A stretch of 64,000 bases of DNA from Pseudomonas sp. 30_B (GCF_017491605.1 NZ_JAFGYY010000004.1:162011-226010), one strand, 5' to 3'. Positions 47,125-57,034 are shown, counted from the stretch's first letter. A program made the numbers and translations. Notes: generated from the sequence alone by a model not told the origin.

Positions 47125-47815
47125 GCCGACCCCCAACGACCAGGCCGTCCTGAGCTGCCGCGACCTCGGCAAGCGCTACGAGGAGGGCCCGCAGTCGGTC
47201 GAGGTACTCTCCGGCGTGCAGCTGGAGCTGCTCCCCGGCGAGCGCGTCGCCATCGTCGGCAGCTCCGGCTCGGGCAAGAGCACCCTGCTGAACATGCTCG
47301 GCGGCCTCGACACGCCCAGCACCGGCAGCGTCTGGCTGGCCGGCGAACAGCTGTCGGCGCTGAACGAGAAGCAGCGCGGCCTGCTGCGCAACCGCGCGCT
47401 GGGCTTCGTCTACCAGTTCCACCACCTGCTGCCTGAATTCACCGCCCTGGAGAACGTCTGCATGCCGTTGCTGATCGGCAAGACGCCGATCCCCGAGGCA
47501 CGGCAGCGCGCGACCGCGCTGCTGGAGCGCGTGGGCCTGAAGCACCGCCTGAGCCATAAGCCGGCCGAACTCTCCGGTGGTGAGCGCCAGCGCGTGGCCA
47601 TCGCCCGCGCCCTGGTGAATACGCCGAAACTGGTGCTGCTCGACGAGCCTACCGGCAACCTCGATCAGCACACGGCCCACGGTATCCAGGAACTGATGCT
47701 GGAACTGTCGCAGTCCCTGCGCACCGCCTTCCTGGTGGTGACCCACGACACCCACCTTGCCCAGCAGATGGACCGCGTGCTGCGCCTGGAGGAGGGCCGG
47801 CTGGTCGCCGCCTAA
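47117..47815 (+). CDS. lolD: Lipoprotein-releasing ATPase LolD
   Basis: 232 residues from ATG 47117 (overlapping lolC). ABC ATPase: Walker [10 protein letters not shown] (48-56), LolD-specific [19 protein letters not shown], signature [15 protein letters not shown], Walker [14 protein letters not shown]-loop TFLVVTHD-like [10 protein letters not shown]. It energises lipoprotein release by LolCE. Eleven bp separate it from lolE. Confidence 0.95.
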   Translation: MSKPTPNDQAVLSCRDLGKRYEEGPQSVEVLSGVQLELLPGERVAIVGSSGSGKSTLLNMLGGLDTPSTGSVWLAGEQLSALNEKQRGLLRNRALGFVYQFHHLLPEFTALENVCMPLLIGKTPIPEARQRATALLERVGLKHRLSHKPAELSGGERQRVAIARALVNTPKLVLLDEPTGNLDQHTAHGIQELMLELSQSLRTAFLVVTHDTHLAQQMDRVLRLEEGRLVAA

Positions 47816-47826
47816 GGGATACCGGA

Positions 47827-49074
47827 ATGTTCAGACCCCTGTCCGTCTTCATCGGCACCCGCTATACGCGGGCCAAGCGACGCAACCACTACATCTCCTT
47901 CATCTCCCTGACCTCGATGATCGGCCTCGCCCTGGGCGTGCTGGCCATGATCGTGGTGCTCTCGGTGATGAACGGATTCCAGAAGGAAATGCGCTCGCGC
48001 ATCCTCGGCATGGTCCCGCATGCCGTGCTGCAGCAGGCCAGCGGCCCGCTGGACGACTGGCAGCACGTGGCCGAGGCGGCGAAGAAAAATCCGCAGGTTG
48101 TCGGCGCGGTGCCCTATACCCAGGTCGACGGCATGCTCTCCTACAAGGGCCTGATGCAGCCCATCGAAGTGGACGGTGTCGACCCGGCGCTGGAAACCCA
48201 GGTGTCGATCATCGGCCAGCACATGGTCCAGGGGCGTCTCGAGGACCTCAAGACCACCGAATTCGGCGTGGTCATCGGTGAGATCACCGCGCGGCGCTTC
48301 CACGTCGGCGTCGGTAACAGCCTGCTGCTGATCGTCCCCGAGCCCAGCACGGCGCCTGGCGGCATCACCCCGCGCATGCAGCGGCTGAATGTCGTTGGCG
48401 TGTTCAAGGTCGGTGCCGAGCTGGACAGCACCCTGGCGCTGATCCACGTCGATGACGCCGCCAGCCTGATGCGCTGGCAGCCCGGCCAGGTGCAGAGCGT
48501 GCGCATCGCCCTGAAGGACCTGTTCCAGGCGCCGGACATCGGCGCTGCCATCGCCAAACAACTGGGCGACGGTTATCGCTCGGTGGACTGGACCCACACC
48601 CAGGGCAGCCTGTTCAGCGCGATGAAGATGGAAAAGACCATGATCGGCCTGCTGCTGTTGCTGATCGTCGCGGTCGCCGCCTTCAACATCATCGCCACCC
48701 TGATCATGGTGGTGGCCGACAAGCGCGCGGACATCGCCATCCTGCGTACCCTGGGCGCCACGCCGAAGCAGATCATGGCGATCTTCATGGTGCAGGGCAC
48801 GGTGATCGGCCTGATCGGTACCGTCATCGGCTGCGTGCTGGGCGTGCTGGCGGCGTACAACGTCACCGCCATCGTCTCGACCCTGGAGCGCGTCGCCGGC
48901 ACCCACGTGTTCAACTCGGACATTTACTTCATCAACTACCTGCCGTCCGATCCGCAGGTGCTGGATATCGTCTTGATCTGCGTCGCGGCGCTGTCGATGA
49001 GCTTCCTCGCCACGCTGTACCCGGCCTGGCGCGCGGCGTCGACCCAGCCGGCGGAGTCGTTGCGTTACGAGTGA
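47827..49074 (+). CDS. lolE: Lipoprotein-releasing system permease LolE
   Basis: 415 residues, same architecture as LolC: N-terminal helix, periplasmic domain, three C-terminal helices, and [19 protein letters not shown]. Extensive similarity to the lolC product at both ends, less in the periplasmic domain, as expected where LolC holds the LolA hook and LolE the lipoprotein site. Naming as LolE rests on being third in lolCDE. Followed directly by a strong terminator. Confidence 0.92.
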   Translation: MFRPLSVFIGTRYTRAKRRNHYISFISLTSMIGLALGVLAMIVVLSVMNGFQKEMRSRILGMVPHAVLQQASGPLDDWQHVAEAAKKNPQVVGAVPYTQVDGMLSYKGLMQPIEVDGVDPALETQVSIIGQHMVQGRLEDLKTTEFGVVIGEITARRFHVGVGNSLLLIVPEPSTAPGGITPRMQRLNVVGVFKVGAELDSTLALIHVDDAASLMRWQPGQVQSVRIALKDLFQAPDIGAAIAKQLGDGYRSVDWTHTQGSLFSAMKMEKTMIGLLLLLIVAVAAFNIIATLIMVVADKRADIAILRTLGATPKQIMAIFMVQGTVIGLIGTVIGCVLGVLAAYNVTAIVSTLERVAGTHVFNSDIYFINYLPSDPQVLDIVLICVAALSMSFLATLYPAWRAASTQPAESLRYE

Positions 49075-49088
49075 TCCACCGGCCCATG

Positions 49089-49117
49089 AAAAAGCCGCCC
49101 CTCGGGGCGGCTTTTTT
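49089..49117 (+). terminator. Intrinsic terminator of lolCDE
   Basis: AAAAGCCGCCCC-TC-GGGGCGGCTTTTTT, a perfect GC stem with A/T runs. Confidence 0.97.
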
Positions 49118-49121
49118 GTAC

Positions 49122-49200
49122 CTGTAGGAGCGAGCTTGCTCGCGAACAATCTTGCCGGCGCTCTGGCGTTGGGCGGGTTCGCGAGCAAGCTCGCTCCTAT
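49122..49200. repeat. REP doublet (inverted pair)
   Basis: TGTAGGAGCGAGCTTGCTCG and its inverse at the far end, with a spacer containing CTCTGGCGTTGGGCGG, also present inverted in the doublet at 10789. Confidence 0.9.
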
Positions 49201-49207
49201 GAAAGGC

Positions 49208-49738
49208 TCATGACCCGTTCTGCACATTGCGCAGCGCCCGGCGACGCCGCCAGCTGCGGCCGATCCACCAGCGCCAGTAACCCTCGGTGGCGAGGTAACC
49301 GAGGATACCCACCAGAATCCCGCAGATCACCGAACCGAGCAGGAACGGCTGCCAGAGCATCGACAGTTCGCCGCTGATCCACTCCCAGGTCAGGTGGTCG
49401 GGGAGGGCGCGCGCCGGGATGCCCATGACCCAGGCGCCCATCTTGTAGGTGCAGTAGAACACCGGCGGCATGGTGATCGGATTGGTCAGCCAGACCAGCC
49501 CGACCGAGATCGGCAGGTTGGCCCGCACCCATACGGCCAGGGAGGCGGCCAGCAGCATCTGCAACGGGATTGGGATGAAGGCGGCGAACAGCCCCATGCC
49601 CATGGCGCGGGACACGGAGCGGCGGTTCAGGTGCCAGAGGTTGGGCGACTGGATCAGCGGTCCGAGAAAGCGCAGGCCCTTATGGTTCCTGATGCTCTCC
49701 GGATCCGGCATGTAGCGCTTGAAAATTCGGCGCGGCAT
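49208..49738 (-). CDS. DUF2062 membrane protein
   Basis: 176 residues. DUF2062 core: GMGLFAAFIPIPLQMLLAA, then LPISVGLVWLTNPITMPP, with about three membrane helices and a basic N-terminus (MPRRIFKRYMPD). Function unknown; the domain is widespread in proteobacteria. No Shine-Dalgarno is evident before the ATG. Divergent from comEC with about 150 bp between. Confidence 0.85.
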   Translation of the reverse strand: MPRRIFKRYMPDPESIRNHKGLRFLGPLIQSPNLWHLNRRSVSRAMGMGLFAAFIPIPLQMLLAASLAVWVRANLPISVGLVWLTNPITMPPVFYCTYKMGAWVMGIPARALPDHLTWEWISGELSMLWQPFLLGSVICGILVGILGYLATEGYWRWWIGRSWRRRRALRNVQNGS

Positions 49739-49887
49739 GGAGGAAATCTCTGGCAGACGGACGACGGCCCATTATGCCTAGCTAGGTGACAGTCATTGGT
49801 TGCCAAGTATGTCCGTGTGTAACCGCAGCGGCCTGATCGCGAATCGGCCAGACCAGCGGTCATGCGGTGGCTCCAGGGAGGAGTCCA

Positions 49888-52113
49888 TTGCCTCGTTCAG
49901 GGATGTTCGCGCTGGCCTTCGGGCTGCTGGCGCTGCGCTGGTTATCGGCAATTCCACCCGGATGGGTGCTGTTGCTGCTGGTTGTGCTGGCGTTGCCGCT
50001 GCTGTTCACCCGTGGCTATTTCATTGGCCTGTTCCTGCTCGGGTTTGCCTGGGCCTGCCAGTCGGCGCAGTGGGCCATGGATGACCGGCTGGCCAGGGAC
50101 CTCGACGGCCGCACGCTTTGGCTGGAGGGAAGGGTAGAGGGGCTGCCGGATCGCTCCGGGCCTTCGGTGCGCTTCATGCTTTCCGATGTCTCCAGCCCGC
50201 GGGCGCGGGTGCCGGCCACCTTGCGCCTGTCCTGGTTCGATGGCCCGCCGGTGGAGGGGGGCGAACGCTGGCGCCTGGCGGTGAAGCTCAAGCGACCCCA
50301 TGGCATGGCCAATGGCGCGGGCTTCGACTACGAGGCCTGGCTTACCGCGCAGCGTATCGGCGCCACCGGCAGCGTGAAGGACGGGCAGCGACTGGAGGCG
50401 GCCAGCGGTCCGCCGGCCTGGCGCGAAGCCTGGCGGCAGAGTTTGCTGGCAGTCGATGCCCAGGGGCGCTCCGGCGCGCTGGCTGCGCTGGTGCTGGGCG
50501 ATGCGTCTGGCCTCACGACGGCGGACTGGCAGGTGCTGCAGGACACCGGAACCCTGCACCTGATGGTGATCTCCGGCTCGCACATTTCCCTGCTGGCGGG
50601 GCTGCTCTATGCCGTGGTCGCGGGGTTGGCGCGTTTCGGCTGCTGGCCGTCGCGCCTGCCCTGGCAGCCCTGCGCTTGCCTGCTGGCTGCGGCCGGCGCC
50701 TGGTCCTACAGCCTGATGGCGGGGTTCGATGTGCCGTTGCAGCGGGCCTGCGTCATGGTCTCGATCGTCCTGCTCTGGCGCCTGCGCTATCGCCGCAGTG
50801 GTCTGTGGACGCCCTTGCTCGGCGCCTTGCTGGTGGTGCTCCTGGCCGAACCCTTGGTCGTGCTGCTGCCGGGCTTCTGGTTGTCCTACGCGGCGGTGGC
50901 GCTGCTGATCTTCGGCTTCTCCGGCCGCCTGGGGCGCTGGACGGCCTGGCGCACCTGGCTGCGCGCGCAATGGCTGATGGCGATCGGGTTGCTGCCCGCG
51001 TCCATGGCCCTCGGCCTGCCATTGAGCGTTTCCGGAGTCATCGCCAACCTGATCGCCGTGCCTTGGGTGGAAATGGTGGTCGTGCCGCTGGCCTTGCTGG
51101 GCAGTCTGGCGTTGGGCATCCCCTGGCTGGGCGAGGCGCTGCTCTGGGTGTCCGGCGGGTTGCTGGAACTGCTGTTCCGCCTGCTGGGCTGGATGGCCGG
51201 GCTGGCGCCTGCCTGGCAGCCCGTGGCGGCGCCGACCTGGTCGTTGTTGCTGGCGATGCTCGGGGCGTTATTGCTGCTGGCTCCGGCAGGTGTTCCATTG
51301 CGGGCGCTCGGGGTGGCGATGTTCCTGCCGGTGTTCTGGCCGTCGATTCCGCTGTTGCCGCTGGGTCAGGCCGAAGTCCGGGTGCTGGATGTGGGGCAGG
51401 GCCTGTCGGTGCTGGTCCGCACCCGTAGCCAGGCCTGGCTCTACGACACCGGCGCGCGCAATGGCGACTTCGACATCGGCGAGCGGGTCGTCGTGCCGAT
51501 CTTGCGTAGCCTGGGGATCAACCATCTCGACCTGCTGATGCTCAGCCATGCCGACAATGACCACGCGGGTGGCGCCCTGGCGGTGAAGAAGTCGCTGCGG
51601 CCGGCTCGGGTGATCAGCGGTGAGCCGGATCGCCTATCCCCTGAGCTGCGGGCAAGCCCTTGCCGGAACCAGCACTGGGACATCGATGGCGTGAGCTTCA
51701 CGTCCTGGGCATGGGCGGGCGCGCAGGAGAGCAATGATCGCTCCTGCGTCCTCCAGATCGAAGCCGACGGCGAGCGCCTGTTACTGACCGGCGACCTGCC
51801 GCAATCCGGCGAGCTGGCCTGGTTGGCCGGGCACCCGGACGTTCGTGTCGACTGGCTGCTGGCCGGGCACCATGGCAGCCGCAGCTCTTCCGGGCCTGCC
51901 TTCCTGCGGGGCATTTCGCCATCTGCCGCGATCATTTCCCGCGGCGCCAACAACCCCTACGGCCATCCCCATCCGTCGGTCGTCGAGCGCTTCCATGCAC
52001 TTGGCATCCGGATTCACGATACGGCGCAGGAGGGCGCTCTGTCGCTGGTGCTTGGCACCCACGGCGAGCTCCGGGGAGTGCGGGAAGGCGCACATTTCTG
52101 GCAGGAAAAATGA
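49888..52113 (+). CDS. comEC: DNA uptake channel protein ComEC/Rec2
   Basis: 741 residues from a TTG at 49888, preceded by GGGAGGAG; the GTG at 49867 lies before that site and the ATG at 49903 is too far from it. N-terminal membrane helices and DUF4131 domain, the competence domain with SGSHISLLAGLLYAVV, further helices, and a C-terminal metallo-beta-lactamase domain from about 490 with LSHADNDHAGGA (about 551) and LLAGHHGSRSS. It forms the inner-membrane pore for single-stranded DNA in natural transformation. Intact and of normal length, although most pseudomonads are not known as competent under standard conditions. Confidence 0.93.
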   Translation: MPRSGMFALAFGLLALRWLSAIPPGWVLLLLVVLALPLLFTRGYFIGLFLLGFAWACQSAQWAMDDRLARDLDGRTLWLEGRVEGLPDRSGPSVRFMLSDVSSPRARVPATLRLSWFDGPPVEGGERWRLAVKLKRPHGMANGAGFDYEAWLTAQRIGATGSVKDGQRLEAASGPPAWREAWRQSLLAVDAQGRSGALAALVLGDASGLTTADWQVLQDTGTLHLMVISGSHISLLAGLLYAVVAGLARFGCWPSRLPWQPCACLLAAAGAWSYSLMAGFDVPLQRACVMVSIVLLWRLRYRRSGLWTPLLGALLVVLLAEPLVVLLPGFWLSYAAVALLIFGFSGRLGRWTAWRTWLRAQWLMAIGLLPASMALGLPLSVSGVIANLIAVPWVEMVVVPLALLGSLALGIPWLGEALLWVSGGLLELLFRLLGWMAGLAPAWQPVAAPTWSLLLAMLGALLLLAPAGVPLRALGVAMFLPVFWPSIPLLPLGQAEVRVLDVGQGLSVLVRTRSQAWLYDTGARNGDFDIGERVVVPILRSLGINHLDLLMLSHADNDHAGGALAVKKSLRPARVISGEPDRLSPELRASPCRNQHWDIDGVSFTSWAWAGAQESNDRSCVLQIEADGERLLLTGDLPQSGELAWLAGHPDVRVDWLLAGHHGSRSSSGPAFLRGISPSAAIISRGANNPYGHPHPSVVERFHALGIRIHDTAQEGALSLVLGTHGELRGVREGAHFWQEK

Positions 52114-52184
52114 GACGGGGGCGGTCGGCTGGCACGGGCCCCTGTGCTAGAGTGGCGCCACTTTTTTTCAGGGGATTCACCACT

Positions 52185-52820
52185 GTGTGGGAACTGGTCA
52201 AAGCTGGCGGCTGGATGATGCTGCCGATCATGCTGAGCTCCGTCGCTGCCATGGCGATCATCGCCGAACGTCTCTGGACCCTGCGCTTGAGCCGCGTGGC
52301 CCCGCCGCAACTGCTCGGCCAGGTGTGGAAGCAGATCAAGGACAAGAAGATGAACAGCCAGGCCCTGAAGGACCTGCGCGCGTCGTCCCCGCTGGGTGAA
52401 ATCCTCGCTGCCGGCCTGGCCAACTCCAAGCATGGTCGCGAGATCATGAAGGAGTGTATCGAGGAGGCCGCCTCCCGGGTCATCCACGAGCTGGAGCGCT
52501 ACCTCAACGCGCTTGGCACCATCGCTGCCATGGCCCCGCTGCTCGGCCTGCTGGGCACCGTGTTCGGCATGATCCAGATCTTCAGCGCCTTCATGGGCGA
52601 CGGCATGGCCAACGCGCCGATGCTCGCCGGCGGTATCTCCAAGGCCCTGATCACCACCGCTTCGGGTCTGATCGTGGCGATCCCGGCGGTGTTCTTCCAC
52701 CGTTACCTGCTGCGCCGCGTCGATGAACTGGTCATCGCCATGGAGCAGGAAGCCATCAAGCTGGTGGAAGTGACCCAGGGCGATCGCGAAGTCGATTTCT
52801 CCATGGAAGGCAAAGCGTGA
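52185..52820 (+). CDS. exbB: MotA/TolQ/ExbB-family proton channel subunit
   Basis: 211 residues from a GTG at 52185 with AGGGGA nine bases upstream; the longer frame overlaps comEC. Three membrane helices: one near residues 10-30 (WMMLPIMLSSVAAMAIIAE) and two in the conserved MotA/TolQ block (YLNALGTIAAMAPLLGLLGT, then GLIVAIPAVFFHRYLL). With the ExbD-like partner it converts proton flow into mechanical work. Located at the head of exbB-exbD-lpxK, it is the form found beside lpxK in Pseudomonas rather than the TonB- or Tol-linked set. Its specific load is unknown. Confidence 0.88.
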   Translation: MWELVKAGGWMMLPIMLSSVAAMAIIAERLWTLRLSRVAPPQLLGQVWKQIKDKKMNSQALKDLRASSPLGEILAAGLANSKHGREIMKECIEEAASRVIHELERYLNALGTIAAMAPLLGLLGTVFGMIQIFSAFMGDGMANAPMLAGGISKALITTASGLIVAIPAVFFHRYLLRRVDELVIAMEQEAIKLVEVTQGDREVDFSMEGKA

Positions 52821-53266
52821 AGTTCCGCCGCAGAGCGGGTGGCGCGGCCCGCGAGGATGTCTTCATCAACCTCGCGTCGCTGATCGACGTGATCTTCGTG
52901 CTGCTGCTGTTCTTCGTGGTCAGCACCTCGTTCACCAAGCCGGCGCAACTCAAGGTCGAACTGCCCGAGGCGGTCAGCGGCACGCCGCCGGAAGCCACCG
53001 AGATCAAACAGCTGGAAATCTCCATCAGCGTCGAGGGGCACTACGCCCTGAACGGCCAGAGCCTGGCCCGTGACGACCTGGAAAACCTGATGAATGCCAT
53101 GCAGCGCGAGTCCGCCGGCGACAACAGCCTGCCGGTAGTGATTACCGCCGACGGCAAGGTGAACTACCAGTCCGTGGTCACCGCGATGGATGCCGCAGGC
53201 AAGCTGGGCTTCACCCACCTGCGCATCACCACCATCGAGGCCCAGGCGGACAAGAAGACCCCCTGA
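52817..53266 (+). CDS. exbD: ExbD/TolR-family protein
   Basis: 149 residues from a GTG overlapping the exbB stop (GTGA). A short cytoplasmic N-terminus (MKFRRR), a single helix [20 protein letters not shown] with the proton-carrying Asp (LIDVIFVLL), and a periplasmic ExbD domain follow. Stop and lpxK start overlap as TGATG. Translational coupling along the operon suggests fixed stoichiometry. Confidence 0.9.
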   Translation: MKFRRRAGGAAREDVFINLASLIDVIFVLLLFFVVSTSFTKPAQLKVELPEAVSGTPPEATEIKQLEISISVEGHYALNGQSLARDDLENLMNAMQRESAGDNSLPVVITADGKVNYQSVVTAMDAAGKLGFTHLRITTIEAQADKKTP

Positions 53267-54264
53267 TGGCGTTCTCCGACCGCCTGCTCGACGCCTGGTA
53301 CAAGGGCCACCCGGCCCTGGCCTTGCTCAAGCCCCTCGAACTGCTCTACCGGCGCGTCGCCCGTGGCCGCCGCGAAGGTTTCCTCTCCGGCGCCAGGCCG
53401 GCCTACCGCTCCCCCGTGCCGATCATCGTGGTCGGCAACATCACCGTGGGCGGCACCGGCAAGACGCCGATGATCCTCTGGTTGATCGAACACTGCCGCG
53501 CCCGTGGCCTGAAGGTTGGCGTGGTCAGCCGCGGTTACGGCGCCAGGCCCCCGCAGACGCCCTGGCGCGTGCGCGCCGAGCAGTCGGCGGCGGAGGCGGG
53601 GGACGAGCCGCTGATGATCGTGCGCCGCAGTGGCGTGCCGCTGATGATCGACCCGGACCGCTCCGGCGCCGTGCGCGCGCTGCTGGCCGAGGAGCCGCTG
53701 GACCTGATCCTCTGTGACGACGGCCTGCAGCATTATCGCCTGGCCCGTGACCTGGAACTGGTGCTGATCGACGCTGCCCGTGGCCTGGGCAACGGCCGCT
53801 GCTTGCCCGCCGGGCCGCTGCGCGAGCCGGCCGAGCGCCTGCAGGAGGTGGATGCCGTGCTGCACAACGGCGCGCCGTCCGATCCGCCGGGCGCCTTCTC
53901 CTTCGTCCTGCAACCTTCTGCCCTGGTCAACCTGGCCAGCGGCGAACGCCGTGGCGTCGAGCATTTCCCCGCCGGTCAGCCGCTCCATGCCCTGGCCGGG
54001 ATCGGCAACCCGCAGCGTTTCTTCACGACGCTCGAGGCGCTAAACTGGCGGCCGATTCCGCATCCCTTCCCCGACCATGCGGCCTATACCGCCGAGCAGC
54101 TGCGCTTCACGCCGGAACTGCCGCTGGTCATGACCGAGAAGGATGCGGTGAAATGCCGGTCCTTCGCCGCGCCCGACTGGTGGTACCTCGCCGTCGAAGC
54201 ACAGCCCTCACCGGCCTTCGTCGCCTGGTTCGACGCCCAGCTCGAGCGCCTGCTCGCCCGCTGA
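53266..54264 (+). CDS. lpxK: Tetraacyldisaccharide 4'-kinase LpxK
   Basis: 332 residues. An N-terminal amphipathic helix for membrane docking, then Walker [14 protein letters not shown] (56-68), [21 protein letters not shown] (catalytic Asp/His) and [10 protein letters not shown]. It phosphorylates the lipid A precursor disaccharide at the 4' position on the cytoplasmic face of the inner membrane. Coupled to exbD by a TGATG overlap; kdsB further on completes a lipid A/Kdo theme. Confidence 0.96.
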   Translation: MAFSDRLLDAWYKGHPALALLKPLELLYRRVARGRREGFLSGARPAYRSPVPIIVVGNITVGGTGKTPMILWLIEHCRARGLKVGVVSRGYGARPPQTPWRVRAEQSAAEAGDEPLMIVRRSGVPLMIDPDRSGAVRALLAEEPLDLILCDDGLQHYRLARDLELVLIDAARGLGNGRCLPAGPLREPAERLQEVDAVLHNGAPSDPPGAFSFVLQPSALVNLASGERRGVEHFPAGQPLHALAGIGNPQRFFTTLEALNWRPIPHPFPDHAAYTAEQLRFTPELPLVMTEKDAVKCRSFAAPDWWYLAVEAQPSPAFVAWFDAQLERLLAR

Positions 54265-54330
54265 TCCACCGTCGCAATCCGGCGCCGCCCGCATTCACAT
54301 TCTTCGCTGTTCAAGCTCAAGGAACGCACC

Positions 54331-54516
54331 ATGGACCCGAAACTCCTCGATATCCTCGCCTGTCCGCTGTGCAAGGGCCCGCTCAAGCTCACCGACGACA
54401 AGTCCGAGCTGATCTGCAAGGCCGACGGCCTGGCCTACCCGGTGCGCGACGGCATCCCGGTGATGCTCGAAGGCGAGGCGCGTACCCTGAACGTCGACGA
54501 GCGTCTGGACAAGTAA
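54331..54516 (+). CDS. Trm112/YcaR-family small zinc-ribbon protein
   Basis: 61 residues. [18 protein letters not shown] has the first CxxC; the second pair is reduced to a single Cys (ELICKADG), as in many bacterial YcaR proteins. Bacterial members sit next to lpxK-kdsB, as here, but their role is unknown; eukaryotic Trm112 activates methyltransferases. AAGGAA precedes the ATG. Four bp before kdsB. Confidence 0.9.
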   Translation: MDPKLLDILACPLCKGPLKLTDDKSELICKADGLAYPVRDGIPVMLEGEARTLNVDERLDK

Positions 54517-54520
54517 CGCC

Positions 54521-55285
54521 ATGAGCCAGGCCTACACCGTCGTCATTCCCGCCCGCTACGCCTCCACCCGCCTGCCCGGCAAGCCGCTGCAGGACATCGC
54601 CGGCAAGCCGATGATCCAGCACGTCTGGGCGCAGGCCGGCAAAAGCTCGGCCACCCAGGTGGTGGTCGCCACCGACGATCAGCGCATCTTCGATGCCTGC
54701 CAGGGCTTCGGCGCCGAGGTGGTGCTGACCCGTGCCGACCACAACTCCGGCACCGACCGTCTGGCGGAAGTGGCGGACGCGCTGGGCCTGGCCGACGACG
54801 CCATCGTGGTCAACGTACAGGGCGACGAGCCGCTGGTACCGCCGTCGATCATCGACCAGGTGGCCGCCAACCTCGCGGCGCACCCGGAAGCGGGCATCGC
54901 CACCCTGTGCGAGGAAATCCACGATCCGGCCGCGCTGTTCAACCCGAACATCGTCAAAGTGGTGAGCGACAAGAACGGCCTGGCCCTGACCTTCAGCCGC
55001 GCCACGCTGCCCTGGGCGCGGGACGCCTTTGCGGTGGACCGCGAGTCTCTGCCGGCCAACGTGCCGTATCGCCGCCACATCGGCATCTACGCCTACCGCG
55101 CACGTTTCCTTCGCGACTTCGTGGCCTGGGGCCCGTGCTGGCTGGAAGACACCGAGTGCCTGGAGCAGCTGCGCGCGCTCTGGCACGGCGTACGTATCCA
55201 CGTGGCTGACGCCCTGGAAGCGCCGCAGGCTGGTGTCGATACCCCGGAAGACCTGGAGCGCGTACGGCGCATCCTGGGGGCCTGA
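54521..55285 (+). CDS. kdsB: 3-deoxy-manno-octulosonate cytidylyltransferase
   Basis: 254 residues. Nucleotidyltransferase start [19 protein letters not shown], then [19 protein letters not shown] (Mg-binding Asp) and RHIGIYAYR, with the [13 protein letters not shown]-terminal motif. It activates Kdo as CMP-Kdo for lipopolysaccharide inner core. Its last base overlaps the first base of the phosphatase gene. Confidence 0.97.
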   Translation: MSQAYTVVIPARYASTRLPGKPLQDIAGKPMIQHVWAQAGKSSATQVVVATDDQRIFDACQGFGAEVVLTRADHNSGTDRLAEVADALGLADDAIVVNVQGDEPLVPPSIIDQVAANLAAHPEAGIATLCEEIHDPAALFNPNIVKVVSDKNGLALTFSRATLPWARDAFAVDRESLPANVPYRRHIGIYAYRARFLRDFVAWGPCWLEDTECLEQLRALWHGVRIHVADALEAPQAGVDTPEDLERVRRILGA

Positions 55286-55749
55286 TGAAGGTCCTGTTCG
55301 TCTGCCTGGGCAACATCTGCCGCTCGCCCACCGCCGAGGGCGTATTCCGCCAAAAGGTTCGCGCAGCGGGTCTTGAGGATCGCATCGAGATCGACTCCGC
55401 CGGCACCGGCGACTGGCACGTCGGCAAGGCGCCGGATGCGCGCACCCGCGCCGCAGCGTTGCGTCGCGGCTATGACCTGTCGAACCTGCGTGCGCGGCAG
55501 GTCAGTGTGGAGGATTTTTCCCGCTACGACCTGATCCTCGCCATGGATCACGCCAACCTGCGCGACCTGAAGCACCTGCGTGCCGGAAACGGGGCGGCCG
55601 AGCTGGACCTGTTCCTGCGCCGCTACGAGCTGGAAATCGATGAAGTCCCCGACCCGTACTACGGCGGCGACGACGGATTCGAGCAGGTGCTGGACCTGGT
55701 GGAGCAGGCCTGCGACGGTCTGCTCACGGAAGTGAAGAGGCGCCTGTGA
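55285..55749 (+). CDS. Low molecular weight protein-tyrosine phosphatase
   Basis: 154 residues. P-loop CLGNICRSPTA (nucleophile C7, R13) and general-acid segment VPDPYYGGDDGFEQV. The family dephosphorylates tyrosine kinases of capsule/exopolysaccharide export or other phosphotyrosine proteins. No tyrosine kinase gene is in this window; position between kdsB and murB is conserved in Pseudomonas by memory. Stop overlaps the murB GTG. Confidence 0.93.
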   Translation: MKVLFVCLGNICRSPTAEGVFRQKVRAAGLEDRIEIDSAGTGDWHVGKAPDARTRAAALRRGYDLSNLRARQVSVEDFSRYDLILAMDHANLRDLKHLRAGNGAAELDLFLRRYELEIDEVPDPYYGGDDGFEQVLDLVEQACDGLLTEVKRRL

Positions 55750-56765
55750 CGCTGCAACTGCAAGAAAACCTGTCCCTCAAGCCCTACAACACCTTTGGTG
55801 TCGAGGTTGCCGCCCGCTGGTTCGCCCAGGCGCATGACGACACCGAGGTGCGCGCAGGCATCGCCGCCGCCGCCGAAAAGAACCTGCCGCTGATGGTGAT
55901 CGGTGGCGGCAGCAACCTGCTGCTGACCCGTGACGTCGAGGCGCTGGTACTGCGCATAGCGTCCCGTGGCGTTCGCATCCTCAGTGACGACGGCGATCGC
56001 GTGCTGGTCGAGGCGGAAGCCGGCGAGGTCTGGGACGACTTCGTGCGCTGGACCCTCGGGCAGGGCTTTGGCGGACTGGAAAACCTCAGCCTGATTCCCG
56101 GCACCGTGGGCGCCGCGCCCATGCAGAACATCGGTGCCTACGGCGTCGAGATCAAGGACGTGTTTGCCGGCCTGACCGCGCTGGATCGCCAAAGCGGCGA
56201 GCTGCGCGAGTTCGGCCTGGAAGACTGCGCCTTCGCCTATCGCGACAGCCGCTTCAAGCGTGAGTCGGGCCGCTGGCTGATCCTGCGGGTGCGCTTCGCC
56301 TTGCGTCGCGCGGCGCCATTGCACCTGGACTACGGTCCCGTACGTCAGCGTCTGGCGGAAGAGGGCGTCGCCGCGCCGACGCCGGCTGATGTATCGCGGG
56401 TGATCTGCGCGATCCGCCGTGAAAAGCTGCCCGACCCGGCGGTGCTCGGCAATGCCGGGAGCTTCTTCAAGAATCCCGTGGTGCCTGCCAGCCAGGCGGA
56501 CCACCTGCGCGCGCGCTACAGCGACCTGGTGGCCTACCCGCAAGGCGACGGCCTGGTGAAGCTGGCGGCCGGCTGGCTGATCGACAAGGCGGGGTGGAAG
56601 GGCTTCCGTGACGGCGCGGCGGGCGTGCATGCACAGCAGGCGCTGGTGCTGGTCAATTACGGCGGAGCTACCGGTGCGCAGCTATATGCGCTGGCGGAGC
56701 GCATCCGGGACGACATCCAGCAGCGTTTTGGCGTTGAGCTGGAGATGGAGCCGAATCTCTATTGA
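55746..56765 (+). CDS. murB: UDP-N-acetylenolpyruvoylglucosamine reductase
   Basis: 339 residues from a GTG overlapping the previous stop (GTGA). Type I MurB: NTFGVEV, FAD motif VIGGGSNLLLT, GTVGAAPMQNIGAYG, catalytic Ser S239 in GNAGSFFKNP and the C-terminal Glu in LEMEPNLY. It reduces UDP-GlcNAc-enolpyruvate to UDP-MurNAc with NADPH. Last gene of the envelope operon; terminator 22 bp downstream. Confidence 0.97.
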   Translation: MTLQLQENLSLKPYNTFGVEVAARWFAQAHDDTEVRAGIAAAAEKNLPLMVIGGGSNLLLTRDVEALVLRIASRGVRILSDDGDRVLVEAEAGEVWDDFVRWTLGQGFGGLENLSLIPGTVGAAPMQNIGAYGVEIKDVFAGLTALDRQSGELREFGLEDCAFAYRDSRFKRESGRWLILRVRFALRRAAPLHLDYGPVRQRLAEEGVAAPTPADVSRVICAIRREKLPDPAVLGNAGSFFKNPVVPASQADHLRARYSDLVAYPQGDGLVKLAAGWLIDKAGWKGFRDGAAGVHAQQALVLVNYGGATGAQLYALAERIRDDIQQRFGVELEMEPNLY

Positions 56766-56787
56766 GGTCGTTTCGGCTGTGAAGTAG

Positions 56788-56811
56788 GGGATGCCATGGC
56801 ATCCCTTTTTT
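56788..56811 (+). terminator. Intrinsic terminator of murB operon
   Basis: GGGATGCC-AT-GGCATCCC followed by TTTTTT. Confidence 0.95.
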
Positions 56812-56831
56812 GTGCCCGCCGCTCAGGCACT

Positions 56832-56957
56832 TGTAGGAGCGAGCTTGCTCGCGAATCGCCCCGAGATGCAGGACCAGATCGGGCGTAGGAGCGGACTTCG
56901 TCCGCGATTGGCTTACGGCGCGATGCGGACCCATCGCGGACAGAGTCCGCTCCTACA
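56832..56957. repeat. REP cluster (three units, both classes)
   Basis: A single GAGCTTGCTCGCGAA-class unit (from 56832) is followed by an inverted pair of the GGACTTCGTCCGCG class (about 56884-56957, ending GTCCGCTCCTACA). It lies between the convergent murB and rne terminators. Confidence 0.88.
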
Positions 56958-56988
56958 AAGCTGACTAGCACCACAGTGCGAGGGCAAT

Positions 56989-57019
56989 AAAAAAGGGGAT
57001 GCAATCGCATCCCCTTTTT
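56989..57019 (-). terminator. Intrinsic terminator of rne
   Basis: AAAAAGGGGATGC-AATC-GCATCCCCTTTTT, symmetric, 16 bp beyond the rne stop; works on either strand. Core arms GGGATGC/GCATCCC repeat those of the murB terminator. Confidence 0.93.
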
Positions 57020-57034
57020 CTCGCCAGGAAGCTA

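Noticed and set aside
49888..52113. Evidence for active natural competence from comEC
   Set aside because: comEC alone is widely conserved. No other competence genes are in the window, so no claim about transformation can be made.
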